Shown here piece by piece: positions 25,548 through 34,885 of a stretch of 64,000 nt of DNA (its first letter is position 1; every line of letters begins with the position of its first letter). The stretch lies in contig CAZDEH010000003.1 of the NCBI GenBank assembly GCA_964504665.1, positions 1 through 64,000 of the forward strand, written 5' to 3'. Below the pieces are notes generated by a model. The model ran no database searches and had not been told where the DNA came from. It was given only the letters and a program-made list of their open reading frames with translations. Source of the stretch: STC-54 sp964504665 (GTDB lineage Bacteria; Patescibacteriota; Microgenomatia; Daviesbacterales; UBA10151). Position numbers and translations under genes: made by a program.

Positions 25548-26015
25548 ATGGCAAACACTTCAGATAATATGGATTATAAATCTTACCTACTACAGCTGGA
25601 AAATCTGCTTGATGATTATCTGGTGAAAAAAGCTCCCTCACTTCCGAAGAACATAACAGATTTTATTGTAATGGTAATGCCCTATCTAACCGTAATCTTT
25701 TTAGTTCTTGCCCTACCTATTATTCTGGCATTAATTGGTATTACTGCTTTAGTTCTACCATTTTCCCTTGTAGGAGGGCTGGGAACTGGATTCTCTTACG
25801 TTGCAGGAGTGATTGTAACAATTATTACTGTGATACTTGAAATAATTGCTTTGCCAGGACTATTTAAAAGACAAAAGAAGTCGTGGACGCTGCTTTATTA
25901 TGTAGCCTTAATTGGTGGAGTCAACAGTATTTTATCTCTTAATCTGTGGGGACTAGTACTTGGTACAGGTATTTCTCTCTATATTCTTTTTCAAATTAAA
26001 AGCTACTATAAGTGA
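25548..26015 (+). CDS. Four-helix membrane protein
   Basis: 155 residues: a charged N-terminal 40 residues (KSYLLQLENLLDDYLVKKAP) then four hydrophobic helices (43-75, 78-105, 112-130, 135-150). The overall pattern is a common CPR membrane family of unknown function. It is followed tail to tail by the gene at 26017. Confidence 0.6.
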   Translation: MANTSDNMDYKSYLLQLENLLDDYLVKKAPSLPKNITDFIVMVMPYLTVIFLVLALPIILALIGITALVLPFSLVGGLGTGFSYVAGVIVTIITVILEIIALPGLFKRQKKSWTLLYYVALIGGVNSILSLNLWGLVLGTGISLYILFQIKSYYK

Positions 26016-26016
26016 A

Positions 26017-26766
26017 TTAAAAAATAATTTTAATCCTGGCGTTTTGCACAGTGGAGGCATAACCAGTGGTTGTCTTTAGCTGCATATTGTAAGTTTTTTT
26101 ACCTGAAGACAGAGAAAAATTTGAAGATGAAACCCAGGTAAAATCAATAGCACTAACAGAAACCTCTGAGCCTCCGATAGCCTGGGAAGCTGTGGCGTCA
26201 TTAAGCCTGGCATAGGCTTTACCATTTCCCTGGTATGGCATCAGAAAAACTTCAAATACAGCACTGGTATAACCCGGGTAATCATTAGTATCAATAATTA
26301 TAGAAGGGGTTGTTACAGTAGTCCAATCAAAAGCTGAAGATGAAGCCACCCACCCCAGAGGAATATATGAAGGAGCTTGTTTGATGCTGGTACTTACAAC
26401 TGGGGTTTGTGTTACAGTTGCGGTTGGTGCTAAAGGCACTCCAGGTTGAAGCTGACTAATTTGCCTTTGCAAGGCAGTAACTTTATCTTCCAGACTGCTT
26501 ACTCTACTATCCAAACCGGTAGTAGCACTGGTAGACTTGGTCTCTCCGTTTATTTTTTTCGCCAGAACTATAACTGCATCTTCTAAAATTTTTATCCTAT
26601 CACTACTTGATATCGGAGCAAAAGAGTTGACATTAGTCTGACCAGATATCTCTGTCAGTTGTTTTATCACCGGAGTTGGCTGGATCTGTGATCTTTTTAT
26701 TAATAAATAACCGCTTACAGCTATTATTAATAGAATTAATACTCCTACAGGCAGGAACTTTACCAT
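26017..26766 (-). CDS. Membrane-anchored extracytoplasmic protein
   Basis: 249 residues. One N-terminal membrane helix (FLPVGVLILLIIAVSGYLLI) is followed by a coiled-coil segment around residues 85-95 (LDSRVSSLEDKVTALQRQIS), a Thr/Pro linker, and a C-terminal beta-rich domain of about 110 residues ending NARIKIIF. The layout suggests a surface or stalk protein. The final domain resembles a carbohydrate-binding jelly roll in size only, with no diagnostic motif. Confidence 0.6.
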   Translation of the reverse strand: MVKFLPVGVLILLIIAVSGYLLIKRSQIQPTPVIKQLTEISGQTNVNSFAPISSSDRIKILEDAVIVLAKKINGETKSTSATTGLDSRVSSLEDKVTALQRQISQLQPGVPLAPTATVTQTPVVSTSIKQAPSYIPLGWVASSSAFDWTTVTTPSIIIDTNDYPGYTSAVFEVFLMPYQGNGKAYARLNDATASQAIGGSEVSVSAIDFTWVSSSNFSLSSGKKTYNMQLKTTTGYASTVQNARIKIIF

Positions 26767-26811
26767 ATAGTTATCATAACACTTAACCCTTTTTTATGTT
26801 ATCCTAAAATA

Positions 26812-27708
26812 ATGACCCACCTGCCTTTTACATTATTGGCTTATTTTTTTAACGCTTCTGCAGTGACTATAGATAAGTTTATGTTATCCCGACATATTCC
26901 CAACCCTTTAGTTTACATTTTTTATTTTAGCGCTTTTTCTGCTTTAGCCTTAATTTTATTACCTTTTACAAAGATCCCAACTTTAGTTGTTTTTCTTTTA
27001 GCTTCACTCTCCAGTGTTCTTTGGACAACTGGAGCTTATTTTATGTTTAAAGCCTTGCAAATTGGCCAGGTTTCCAGGGTAATCCCAATAATAGGTACAC
27101 TGGTACCTGTATTTTTGCTATTCCAATCAATAATTACGGGCAATATCACGGCTCAGGAAATTTTAGCAGTCTTCATCTTAATTTTAGGACTCGTGGCTTT
27201 AACAATTCTTGATTGGAAAGGATCAATTAAAAAGTCTGAAGTGCTTTATGAAATTTTAGCTGCTCTGCTTTTTGCTGTTTCTTATATAATCTTGCGGGAA
27301 GCCTATCTTAGAGCAGAGTTTTTAACAGTGCTGGTTTGGTCCAGATTCATCATTTTACCTGTTAGTATCATCATTTTACTTATTCCTAGTCTTAAAAAGA
27401 TAGTTTTTGAAAGTAGAGGCAATCAACCGGCTTTCAATATTATTTCCAAATCAGGACTATTATTCCTCATAGGTCAGGGAGCAGGTGGAGCCAGTGAACT
27501 GTTATTAACATATTCCATCTCTTTAGCTAATCCTGCTCTTGTCAACTCTCTTCAAGGCTCACAGTATATTTTTCTGTTTATCTTTAGCCTACTACTCGCT
27601 AAGAAATATCCCGGTGTTTTTACGGAAAAATTTACTGCGTTGAAACTGATCCCAAAAATCTTAGGAATCTTATTAATTGGGACAGGTTTATTTTTGCTCG
27701 CCAAATGA
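26812..27708 (+). CDS. EamA-family (DMT superfamily) transporter
   Basis: 298 residues with ten membrane helices in two five-helix EamA repeats. Typical features are LWTTGAYFMFKALQIGQVSR at the end of helix 3, where the family has its YxALxxGxxS pattern, and VIPIIGTLVPVFLLF in helix 4. The second repeat shows SLANPALVNSLQGSQYIF. Substrates of such carriers range from amino acids to nucleotide sugars. Its stop overlaps the start of the glycosidase gene by 4 bases. A CCTAAAAT -10-like box ends 4-5 nt before the ATG. Confidence 0.88.
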   Translation: MTHLPFTLLAYFFNASAVTIDKFMLSRHIPNPLVYIFYFSAFSALALILLPFTKIPTLVVFLLASLSSVLWTTGAYFMFKALQIGQVSRVIPIIGTLVPVFLLFQSIITGNITAQEILAVFILILGLVALTILDWKGSIKKSEVLYEILAALLFAVSYIILREAYLRAEFLTVLVWSRFIILPVSIIILLIPSLKKIVFESRGNQPAFNIISKSGLLFLIGQGAGGASELLLTYSISLANPALVNSLQGSQYIFLFIFSLLLAKKYPGVFTEKFTALKLIPKILGILLIGTGLFLLAK

Positions 27709-28736
27709 TTATTAAATATATTGCTAAAAAATATCAGGCAACTGAGCATATAAAAATATATCTTCTGCTTGGATTAATTGTCCTGGCTTTAATGTTTTTC
27801 TTTATTGCCAAAGCCTATGATAGGATAAACAGCTCTTCTCCTGTTATTTTTGGAGTTACTTTTTCCCCAGATTATGCTAAAACACTAGGATTTGATCCCA
27901 AGAAAATCTATCAGCAAATGTTTCAGGATTTAAAAATTAAAAAAATCAGATTATTAGCTTATTGGGATACCCTGGAACCCAAACCAAATGAATTTGATTT
28001 TAAAGATCTTGATTTTTATGTGGACTGGGCTACCCTAAATAATGCCCAGGTCATTTTAGCCATAGGATATAAGCTTCCCCGTTGGCCAGAATGCCGGGTT
28101 CCGGATTGGCTGAAAAATAAAGGGATGAAGATCCGTCAAGAAAGACAGTTAATTTATCTACAAGCCATCATCAGCCGTTATGAAAACAATAAAACTATTA
28201 GTGCTTGGCAAATTGAAAACGAACCCTTATTCTCTTTTGGAGAATGTGATCCGGTTGATGAATTATTCCTAAATAAGGAGGTGGCATTCGTGAGAAACCT
28301 TTCAAATAAACCTATACTGCTCACAGATTCCGGAGAATTAAGTTCCTGGATTACTCCGATGAGGCTTTCAGATTATTTTGGGACTACTATGTATAGAACT
28401 GTCTATAATCCGGTTGTGGGGTGGTTGCCCTACCCACTTCAACCTTGGTACTACAGAATCAAATCTGATGTAATCAGGACTTTTTTAGCTCCTCAAAACA
28501 AGAAAACAATCACTATCGAGTTACAGGCAGAACCTTGGGCGGAAGATTTTATTGCTGATAAACCAATTAAGGAACAGTTAGAACATTTTACTGTTCAAGA
28601 TGTTCAAGATAATATCAACTTTGCCAAAAAGGTTGGTACTCCGGAAATCTATTTATGGGGTGTGGAATGGTGGTATTGGATCAAAACTCAAGGCCACCCT
28701 GAATTTTTAGACTATGCCAAACAGATCATCAGATAA
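27705..28736 (+). CDS. Membrane-anchored glycoside hydrolase-like TIM barrel
   Basis: 343 residues. An N-terminal signal-anchor (residues 18-35) is followed by a barrel typical of clan GH-A (GH5/GH39-like). The acid/base Glu is predicted at 173 in AWQIENEP. The candidate nucleophile is Glu272 or Glu276 in TITIELQAEPW. IKKIRLLAYWDTLEP (strand 2) and the final WGVEWWYW region support the fold. The active site would face outside the cell. The substrate is unknown, perhaps the cell's own surface glycan or that of a host. Translationally coupled to the EamA transporter. Confidence 0.75.
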   Translation: MIIKYIAKKYQATEHIKIYLLLGLIVLALMFFFIAKAYDRINSSSPVIFGVTFSPDYAKTLGFDPKKIYQQMFQDLKIKKIRLLAYWDTLEPKPNEFDFKDLDFYVDWATLNNAQVILAIGYKLPRWPECRVPDWLKNKGMKIRQERQLIYLQAIISRYENNKTISAWQIENEPLFSFGECDPVDELFLNKEVAFVRNLSNKPILLTDSGELSSWITPMRLSDYFGTTMYRTVYNPVVGWLPYPLQPWYYRIKSDVIRTFLAPQNKKTITIELQAEPWAEDFIADKPIKEQLEHFTVQDVQDNINFAKKVGTPEIYLWGVEWWYWIKTQGHPEFLDYAKQIIR

Positions 28737-28764
28737 TAAATAATAGGTGTATACTGTTTAAGGT

Positions 28765-29523
28765 ATGCCAGAAACTGAAGATTCTTCCCCTCCAGAAATA
28801 AAACCTTCCAAAACTAGCTTTCATGAATCATCTTTTATCCCAAGATTTATCCAAAATTTAGGTTATTGGATTCAAGAAAAAGTGCCTTATGGAGATATTA
28901 CTCTTCCTGAGAAGGCAGAAAATTTAGTCATACAAGCTAAAATATTAAACTATTTACAGCCTGGTGGGACTTATTTAGATGTTGGAGCAGGACTTGGACA
29001 TGTTGTAGAAAAAATCTTAAAAGCAAAGGGTGAAACAGGTATAAAGTACTTATCTTCTGACCCAATTAGAAATCCCACTAAAGCTGTTCAAAATAGAGTT
29101 GCCCAAAACTTCCCTACCCAAGGTATGTTTTTAAAAGCCACTGGAGAATCTTTACCTATAGCTGATAATTACTTAGATGGGGCTTCTTTGTTTTTTGTGA
29201 TGCATCACGCTTCCAAGGAGCAACAAGACCAAATTGTGAGCGAGCTCAAAAGGGCTATCAAATCAGAAGGATACTTCTTCTTAATTGAAGATACTCCTGA
29301 AACTGAGGAAGAAAAACAGAGAAATATTAATTGGGACAGAAGATTAAACTTAGAGTCGACAGAACCAATTCATACCTATAGAACTTCTGCTGAGTGGATA
29401 AAAGCTGTAGAACAGTTAGGGTTTAAACTTGTTGAAGAAGTACCTTTTAAGAGCCAGTCAGGTAAGAAAAATGAAGGGATCATTAAACATACCAGTTTAA
29501 TCTTCCAAAAGCTGAGTTCCTAA
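28765..29523 (+). CDS. Class I SAM-dependent methyltransferase
   Basis: 252 residues. Motif I GTYLDVGAGLGHVVE, the motif II region YLSSDPIRNP, motif IV DNYLDGASLFFVMHH and motif VI-like SEGYFFLIEDTPETEEE indicate a methyltransferase_11 fold. The N-terminal 70 residues (ESSFIPRFIQNLGYWIQEKV) are a substrate-binding extension. The motif order resembles quinone or lipid methyltransferases, but the substrate cannot be assigned. Confidence 0.85.
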   Translation: MPETEDSSPPEIKPSKTSFHESSFIPRFIQNLGYWIQEKVPYGDITLPEKAENLVIQAKILNYLQPGGTYLDVGAGLGHVVEKILKAKGETGIKYLSSDPIRNPTKAVQNRVAQNFPTQGMFLKATGESLPIADNYLDGASLFFVMHHASKEQQDQIVSELKRAIKSEGYFFLIEDTPETEEEKQRNINWDRRLNLESTEPIHTYRTSAEWIKAVEQLGFKLVEEVPFKSQSGKKNEGIIKHTSLIFQKLSS

Positions 29524-29640
29524 ATCCTTTCCTCAAAACAATTTTGAGATAGTTTGCCCTAGATTGTTATCTTAAATACTACTTATATTTATAGCTTATC
29601 AACAGCTAAAATAAGTTCAAATTAGCCTGTCCGAGAAATT

Positions 29641-31836
29641 ATGCCCAGGCATTATAAAAAACCAGTTAAATCAAGTTCGTGGATACTACCTCTTCTTGCT
29701 GTGGCTTTTATTTTGATCAAAATTGGGCAAATACCTCTTTTTTTATGCAAAGTCATCATATTACTACTGACAATAAAATTACCTAGCAGATTTTTGGCTG
29801 GGTTACCAAAAGTCATTAAATTTCAAACTGTTATTTTCCTTTTTGCTATTTTTATCATTCTCTATTCTTATATTTTGTTAAAACTAGCTGTTCAGCTTCC
29901 TTCACCGGAGTTACTATCTGTTACCCCCCGCCCATTAACTACGCAGGTTTTTGACAGAAACGGCAAGTTATTATTTCAGTTTTATGAAGGACAAAACCGT
30001 CAACCAATTGATATCAATACGCTGCCAAAATATATACTGCAAGCAACAATCGCCATCGAGGACAAACATTTTTATTCCCATCTTGGTTTTGATGCAGAAG
30101 GAATCATCCGTGCTCTGAAAGTCCGTCTAGCCTCGCAAGGATCAACCTTGCAAGGCGGATCAACAATCACCCAACAATTAATTAAAAATACCTTACTCAC
30201 CCCTGACAAAACCCTAAAACGAAAAATTAAGGAGGTTATTTTAGCTTTTTGGGCTGAAAGATTATACACCAAAGATCAAATTCTCCAGATGTATCTAAAC
30301 GAGGCACCTTTTGGTGGACCATCCTGGGGAATTGAATCTGCTGCACAAACGTATTTTAACAAAAGTGCGAAAGATTTAAGTTTGGCCGAAAGCTCATTCC
30401 TGGCAGGACTTCCCGCTGCTCCTACAGAATACTCTCCTTTTGGTATTTATCCGGATAAGGGGAAGACAAGACAAATAGAAGTTCTACGCAGGATGGTAGA
30501 AGATGGGTATATCACCAAAGAGCAAATGACCCAAGCTCTCTCTGAAACTTTATCCTTTAAATCTCAAATTTTAGATATTAGAGCTCCCCACTTTGTAATG
30601 TACGTCCGTTCTCTACTGGCTGCTAAATACGGCGAAAAAGTAGTTTCCCAAGGAGGCTTGAAAGTTATTACCACACTTGATTTGAGTCTCCAGGAAATGG
30701 CAGAAAATATAGTTACACAAAATATGATTCCGTTGGCAAATTTAAAAGTTGGAAACAGTGCAGCTATGATCACCGATAGTAGAAATGGTCAAATTTTAGT
30801 GATGGTGGGATCAAAGGATTATTTCGAAACAAACAGTGGTAATTATAATGTGGCTTTGGCAACCCGTCAACCAGGCTCATCTATTAAACCTGTAACCTAT
30901 GCCACAGGATTTATGCAAGGCTTTACTCCAGGTACAACCCTTCTTGATTCCCATACAACATTCCCTCAAGCTGGGAGTAAACCTTATTCCCCGGTTAATT
31001 ATGATGGCAGATTTCATGGACCTGTTTCGATAAGAACAGCTCTTGGATCTTCATATAATGTTCCTGCTGTCAAAATGTTAGCTCTGGTTGGAGTTCCCCA
31101 AATGATAAATACAGCTAAAGACTTAGGCATTACCACATTTAGTGATCCAGATAATTACGGATTATCCCTCACTCTTGGAGGTGGTGGAGTCAGACTAATT
31201 GATATGATGACAGTTTACGGCACTTTTGCTGCAAACGGTATTAAACATCCCTCGCAAGCAATCTTAAAAATATATGACCCATACGGAAATGTGTTGGAAG
31301 ACCACAGTAAAGATCAAGGAAAGCGTGTATTGTCGGAAGAAGTGGCATATCTTATAAATAATATTTTATCTGATAATAACGCCAGAACACCTGCTTTTGG
31401 AGTTAACTCACTTCTACAAATTTCTGGACATATAGTAGCAGTTAAAACAGGTACTTCAGATGATAAACGGGATAACTGGACCTTTGGGTATACTCCGGAG
31501 TATACAGTCGGGGTTTGGGTTGGGAATAATGATAACTCACCCATGAACCCTATTCTTACTTCAGTCATCACAGGCGCTACTCCTATCTGGCATGATCTGA
31601 TGACACAGATTTTAGTAGACAAATCAGATTTAGCATTCCAGAAACCGCCCGGGATAATTAATGCTGTAGTAGATAGCAGACACGATTTGGCAATTGCTGG
31701 AGTTCCGCCAAAATCAGTAACCAGGCTCAGTAAAATTCGAGGGAAGAACGGAACAACTGGCGAAGAAAAAGAAACTACAGCTTTTTCTGATCAATTCTCT
31801 AATTTTAAGCCTAATCAAAAAACAGTCATTCAGTAA
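29641..31836 (+). CDS. mrcA: Bifunctional penicillin-binding protein 1A
   Basis: 731 residues. An N-terminal membrane helix (near 65-85) is followed by the GT51 glycosyltransferase with IAIEDKHFYSHLGFD, QGGSTITQQL and KRKIKEVILAFWAERLY motifs. The class A transpeptidase has SxxK as SSIK in RQPGSSIKPV, SxN as SYN in GSSYNVPAVK, and KTGTSDDKRDNW. It polymerises and cross-links peptidoglycan outside the membrane. A 27-bp palindrome inserted just before QGGSTITQQ encodes ASQGSTLQG, i.e. beside the active-site loop. The C-terminus is a short polar tail. Confidence 0.95.
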   Translation: MPRHYKKPVKSSSWILPLLAVAFILIKIGQIPLFLCKVIILLLTIKLPSRFLAGLPKVIKFQTVIFLFAIFIILYSYILLKLAVQLPSPELLSVTPRPLTTQVFDRNGKLLFQFYEGQNRQPIDINTLPKYILQATIAIEDKHFYSHLGFDAEGIIRALKVRLASQGSTLQGGSTITQQLIKNTLLTPDKTLKRKIKEVILAFWAERLYTKDQILQMYLNEAPFGGPSWGIESAAQTYFNKSAKDLSLAESSFLAGLPAAPTEYSPFGIYPDKGKTRQIEVLRRMVEDGYITKEQMTQALSETLSFKSQILDIRAPHFVMYVRSLLAAKYGEKVVSQGGLKVITTLDLSLQEMAENIVTQNMIPLANLKVGNSAAMITDSRNGQILVMVGSKDYFETNSGNYNVALATRQPGSSIKPVTYATGFMQGFTPGTTLLDSHTTFPQAGSKPYSPVNYDGRFHGPVSIRTALGSSYNVPAVKMLALVGVPQMINTAKDLGITTFSDPDNYGLSLTLGGGGVRLIDMMTVYGTFAANGIKHPSQAILKIYDPYGNVLEDHSKDQGKRVLSEEVAYLINNILSDNNARTPAFGVNSLLQISGHIVAVKTGTSDDKRDNWTFGYTPEYTVGVWVGNNDNSPMNPILTSVITGATPIWHDLMTQILVDKSDLAFQKPPGIINAVVDSRHDLAIAGVPPKSVTRLSKIRGKNGTTGEEKETTAFSDQFSNFKPNQKTVIQ
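30130..30156 (+). repeat. In-frame 27-bp palindromic repeat (family A) in PBP1A
   Basis: GCCTCGCAAGG-ATCAA-CCTTGCAAGGC, arms 11 bp, one mismatch. It encodes ASQGSTLQG in the same phase as the fmt and GT4 copies. Confidence 0.82.
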
Positions 31837-31916
31837 ACATTTACTTTTAGCCTCGTAATATTATGATATAGAAAATCTATCTTGTTATCAACAAACACCT
31901 GTAATATTATAATTAA

Positions 31917-32237
31917 ATGAATAATGACGATTTAAATAAAATCCGTGGACTTATACAAGAAGAATTAGAACCAGTTAAAAAGATACTTACCCAGCATACT
32001 TAGGTTTTAGATAAACATACCAACACACTTACTACACTTTGGGAACAAACTACTAAATTAACAGAAGATTTGGGTGAAGTACAAGAAACTTTAAATCATC
32101 ATACTAATTCTCTAAAAAGAATTGAAGAAAAAGTGGAAGCAAGTAATGATAATATATTCAGGCTTGATAAAAGAGTAACTGCAACTGAAACTCAGCTCGG
32201 GATTGTCCCTCCAGTGGAATTTGCTGTGATTAAATAA
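31917..32237 (+). pseudogene. Coiled-coil protein gene interrupted by an in-frame TAG
   Basis: Reads MNNDDLNKIRGLIQEELEPV then KKILTQHT, then TAG at 32001-32003, and continues in the same frame as VLDKHTNTLTTLWEQTTKL up to TAA at 32235. The whole 106-codon frame is a typical CPR coiled-coil protein, like the intact gene at 13918. TAG ends real genes here (the ParB-like gene, rplJ), so this is inactivation rather than recoding. A fresh point mutation is likely, because the rest of the frame is intact. Confidence 0.7.
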
Positions 32238-32307
32238 TATCACTTTGTAACTCTATGCTTACTTTTTTTCCAACACCACCCATCCTCTTTGGTCTATTTT
32301 TTTGAAC

Positions 32308-32328
32308 CTCCAAGGAGAGTCCTTGGAG
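32308..32328 (+). repeat. Palindrome upstream of RAYT-1 (family A)
   Basis: CTCCAAGG-AGAGT-CCTTGGAG, perfect 8-bp arms, directly upstream of the TTGACA box. It shares the AGAGT loop with the copy inside the RAYT-1 gene and the CTCCAAGG arm with the RAYT-2 flanks. Confidence 0.8.
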
Positions 32329-32366
32329 TCTTGACAAAAACATTACTATATGTAATAAATGTATCT

Positions 32367-33053
32367 ATGCCTGCAAGAAACGCCATAAAACAATATCAGG
32401 AAAATGGATATTATCATCTTTATAATAGAGGTGTGGAAAAGAGGATTATCTTTCTGGACTCCCAGGATTATGGTGTATTCCTCTCTTATCTGAAAGAGTA
32501 TCTTCTTCCTAAAGATGATGTTGGTTTGAGTAAACAACTCTCAAATTCCAATATTACTCCTAGAGAAAAGGATAAGATTCTTAAAGCTCTTAGATTAAAT
32601 AATTTTTTTGGCGAAATAACCTTATTCACCTACTGCCTAATGCCTAATCATTTTCACCTATTGATTAGACAAAAAAGTGCTGGTTCAATTAATAAATTTA
32701 TGAGATCAATCGGAACAAGATACACCATGTATTTTAATAAAAAATATAAAAGGGTTGGAGCTCTCTGCCAGGCAGTGTACAAAGCAGTACTCATAGAAAA
32801 TAACAACCAACTATTACACCTTAGCAGATATATTCATAAACAATCCTTAGCTTCGCAAGGAGAGTCCTTGGAGGCACAACCATGCTCATATTTTGATTAT
32901 CTTGGTAAAAGAAAAACTGAATGGGTAAAACCAGAAGAAATTTTAGCCTATTTTTCTTCCACAAATCCCTTCCTCTCCTACCAAGCTTTTGTAGAAGAGA
33001 AAGATGATGAACTAATTCCCCACAAACTCCTTTTAGAAGAAGGCTGGCCATAA
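32367..33053 (+). CDS. REP-associated tyrosine transposase (RAYT), copy 1
   Basis: 228 residues of the Y1_Tnp/TnpA_REP family. The family's N-terminal HLYNRGVEKR is present. The HUH metal motif is in LMPNHFHLLIRQ, and the nucleophile Tyr lies in IGTRYTMYFNKKYKRVG. RAYTs nick and join at short palindromes (REPs). The ATG at 32367 is chosen because it follows a TTGACA/TAATAA promoter by 8 nt, and the 26 residues before it do not belong to the family. The palindrome is upstream, and another copy is inserted in frame (SLASQGESLEA) in its own C-terminal part. About 60 % similar to the second copy. Confidence 0.92.
   Translation: MPARNAIKQYQENGYYHLYNRGVEKRIIFLDSQDYGVFLSYLKEYLLPKDDVGLSKQLSNSNITPREKDKILKALRLNNFFGEITLFTYCLMPNHFHLLIRQKSAGSINKFMRSIGTRYTMYFNKKYKRVGALCQAVYKAVLIENNNQLLHLSRYIHKQSLASQGESLEAQPCSYFDYLGKRKTEWVKPEEILAYFSSTNPFLSYQAFVEEKDDELIPHKLLLEEGWP
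32850..32875 (+). repeat. In-frame palindromic repeat (family A) inside the RAYT-1 gene
   Basis: GCTTCGCAAGG-AGAGT-CCTTGGAGGC encodes ASQGESLEA in the same phase as the fmt, PBP1A and GT4 copies. RAYT-2 lacks it at the matching place (KHKQALKTHKRQPSS). Confidence 0.8.
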
Positions 33054-33098
33054 AAAATCACGCTTGACAGTAAGAGATAGATTTTATAGCATTGTTTA

Positions 33099-33380
33099 AT
33101 GAATGAATCTTTGAGGGATGTTAGCGGGGCTATAATATCAGAAACCCCTCTTGAAGGATCAAAAGTGATTCAATTACCACCCCAAAATGCTGATGAAGTC
33201 CGACGAAGATTGGGCTTAGATCAAGTATCCCCTCTCCACCATCCACGTAATTTTGGAGCTATCGCCGCAACTCATAATGACTATGAAGGAACAATGGGAA
33301 GAACATCTCCAGGAATAGCTTTGAAATTAAATCGACACAATAAGAATCGATTTGGACAAGTTAAAAAAGTCTCTGTTTAA
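33099..33380 (+). CDS. Hypothetical protein, 93 aa
   Basis: A polar, probably partly disordered protein (HHPRNFGAIAATHNDYEG, HNKNRFGQVKK). It has no recognised domain. It overlaps the end of the convergent ASCH gene by 4 bases. The short length and lack of motifs keep confidence moderate. Confidence 0.5.
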   Translation: MNESLRDVSGAIISETPLEGSKVIQLPPQNADEVRRRLGLDQVSPLHHPRNFGAIAATHNDYEGTMGRTSPGIALKLNRHNKNRFGQVKKVSV

Positions 33381-33784
33381 TTTATTACCATCCAACCCCT
33401 TTGGTCTGATTTTTTAATCTTAATTGGGGATGTAATAAACCTCTCTGAATCACCAATAAAGATTAAAGTCCCATATTTAGATTGTTTTTTATTTATATGA
33501 TATTTATTGTCTTCTTCTATTTGTCCTATCCCAATCTGATTACCATACTTCATAAAAATATCATCAATATCTTGTTCAGTTAGGCCGTCAAAAGAGAACA
33601 CTTTTTTTACTCTAAATTGACCGATTACCTCTTCCCCTGGTGGCTTCATATAAATCAAATCTTCCTTGGAAATAACACCAAAAGGGGCAATTTTATGCAG
33701 AGAAAAACGGGTTTCAATGGTTTTTTTACCATTAAGTATTGCTTCTATAGTAGCCTTATTCATTATTGCTAAGTGCTTTTTCAT
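33377..33784 (-). CDS. ASCH-domain protein
   Basis: 135 residues. The start MNKATIEAILNGKKTIETRF (with upstream MKKHLAI) is the ASCH signature, in which a small molecule or RNA pocket is formed by the GxKxxExR segment. DLIYMKPPGEEVIGQFRVKK is the family's central beta-barrel strand. ASCH proteins include RNA-base hydrolases (YqfB) and putative RNA binders. No specific function can be assigned here. Confidence 0.8.
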   Translation of the reverse strand: MKKHLAIMNKATIEAILNGKKTIETRFSLHKIAPFGVISKEDLIYMKPPGEEVIGQFRVKKVFSFDGLTEQDIDDIFMKYGNQIGIGQIEEDNKYHINKKQSKYGTLIFIGDSERFITSPIKIKKSDQRGWMVIN

Positions 33785-33860
33785 AGTATGATCTTAACCT
33801 ACTCCGAATATACTCTTAAAGTCATGGAACTTCAAGCCAGGTTATGTTAAACTTAAGGTT

Positions 33861-34049
33861 ATGAATAAAGCACTTGATTTTATTAGTGAGGTTAGGGTAG
33901 AATTACAAAAAGTCGTTTGGCCTACACCAAATGCTACACTACGGCTTACAGTAATTGTTATTTTAGTAACTCTTACCGTAGGCTTTTTTGTTGGAGGAGT
34001 AGATTTTGTGCTAACAAAAGCACTTGAACTTTTGTTAAATAAAAAATAA
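33861..34049 (+). CDS. secE: Preprotein translocase subunit SecE
   Basis: 62 residues with the family core EVRVELQKVVWPTPNATLRL on the cytoplasmic side and one membrane helix (VIVILVTLTVGFFVGGVDFV). SecE stabilises SecY. First gene of the secE-nusG-rplK-rplA operon. The nusG start is 2 nt downstream. Confidence 0.95.
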   Translation: MNKALDFISEVRVELQKVVWPTPNATLRLTVIVILVTLTVGFFVGGVDFVLTKALELLLNKK

Positions 34050-34051
34050 AT

Positions 34052-34876
34052 ATGAATGAAGATCAAACTATAAAACAGGATGACCCACAAACAACCCCAA
34101 TTGATGAGGCAAATCCAGTTGTGGAAGAACCAGAAGCAACTGAAGCAAAACCCGACGAAATAGATACTGCGGGTGACGCAGAGGAGAGATCTCAGGCGTC
34201 GACCGCAAGTGAGCCTGCGAACGAGGAGGCACCTGAAATACCACCAGCAAAGGACCCGCAGACAGAAGAACCAGCAGAAACAACAGAAGAAGGAACTGAA
34301 GAATCTGATGTCGCCGACGAGCCGGCTCCCCAACCTGAACCTGATATCCCTGGTTCCCATTGGTATGTAGTCCATACTTATTCTGGACAAGAAAACAGAG
34401 TGGCAGCAGCTTTAAAGCAAAGAGTTGAATCAGAACATTTGGAAAATCAAATCTTGGATATACTAGTTCCTACCCAGGAGAAAATTGAAATCAGGGGTGG
34501 AAAAAAAGAAAATGTGAAAGAAAAAATATTTCCTGGTTATATTTTAGTCAGAATGGTTTTGGATGATATTTCCTGGCTGGCAGTTCGGACCACACAAGGA
34601 GTCACATCATTTGTAGGAATGAGCAATAAACCAACCGCCATCCCTGATTCCGAGGTCAAATCAATCGTTTCTTATTTGTCTCAAGGAGCTCAACCTACTT
34701 ATAAAACAACTTTCTCGGAAAATGATACTGTCAAAATCATTGACGGACCGTTTGCTGAATTTATCGGCAAAGTGGAATCTGTTGATAAAGAAAGAGGTAA
34801 AATTAAAGTCCTGGTTTCTATCTTTGGCAGAGAAACACCAGTGGAGCTAGACTTTCTTCAAGTTGCGAAATTATAA
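34052..34876 (+). CDS. nusG: Transcription factor NusG with acidic N-terminal extension
   Basis: 274 residues. The NGN domain begins at about residue 107 (HWYVVHTYSGQENRVAAALK) with FPGYILVRM and TTQGVTSFVG. The KOW domain is at the C-terminus (ENDTVKIIDGPFAEFIGKV). The first 105 residues are a highly acidic, Pro/Glu/Thr-rich extension. NusG helps RNA polymerase pausing and links it to ribosomes. The extension is absent in E. coli and shows GC-richer DNA (34160-34330), perhaps built from repeat insertions. Confidence 0.95.
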   Translation: MNEDQTIKQDDPQTTPIDEANPVVEEPEATEAKPDEIDTAGDAEERSQASTASEPANEEAPEIPPAKDPQTEEPAETTEEGTEESDVADEPAPQPEPDIPGSHWYVVHTYSGQENRVAAALKQRVESEHLENQILDILVPTQEKIEIRGGKKENVKEKIFPGYILVRMVLDDISWLAVRTTQGVTSFVGMSNKPTAIPDSEVKSIVSYLSQGAQPTYKTTFSENDTVKIIDGPFAEFIGKVESVDKERGKIKVLVSIFGRETPVELDFLQVAKL

Positions 34877-34885
34877 CCCAAAACT

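Noticed and set aside
33842..34390. 182-codon minus-strand frame opposite secE and nusG
   Set aside because: It is the antisense of an acidic extension and has a Cys/Phe-rich sequence without any domain.
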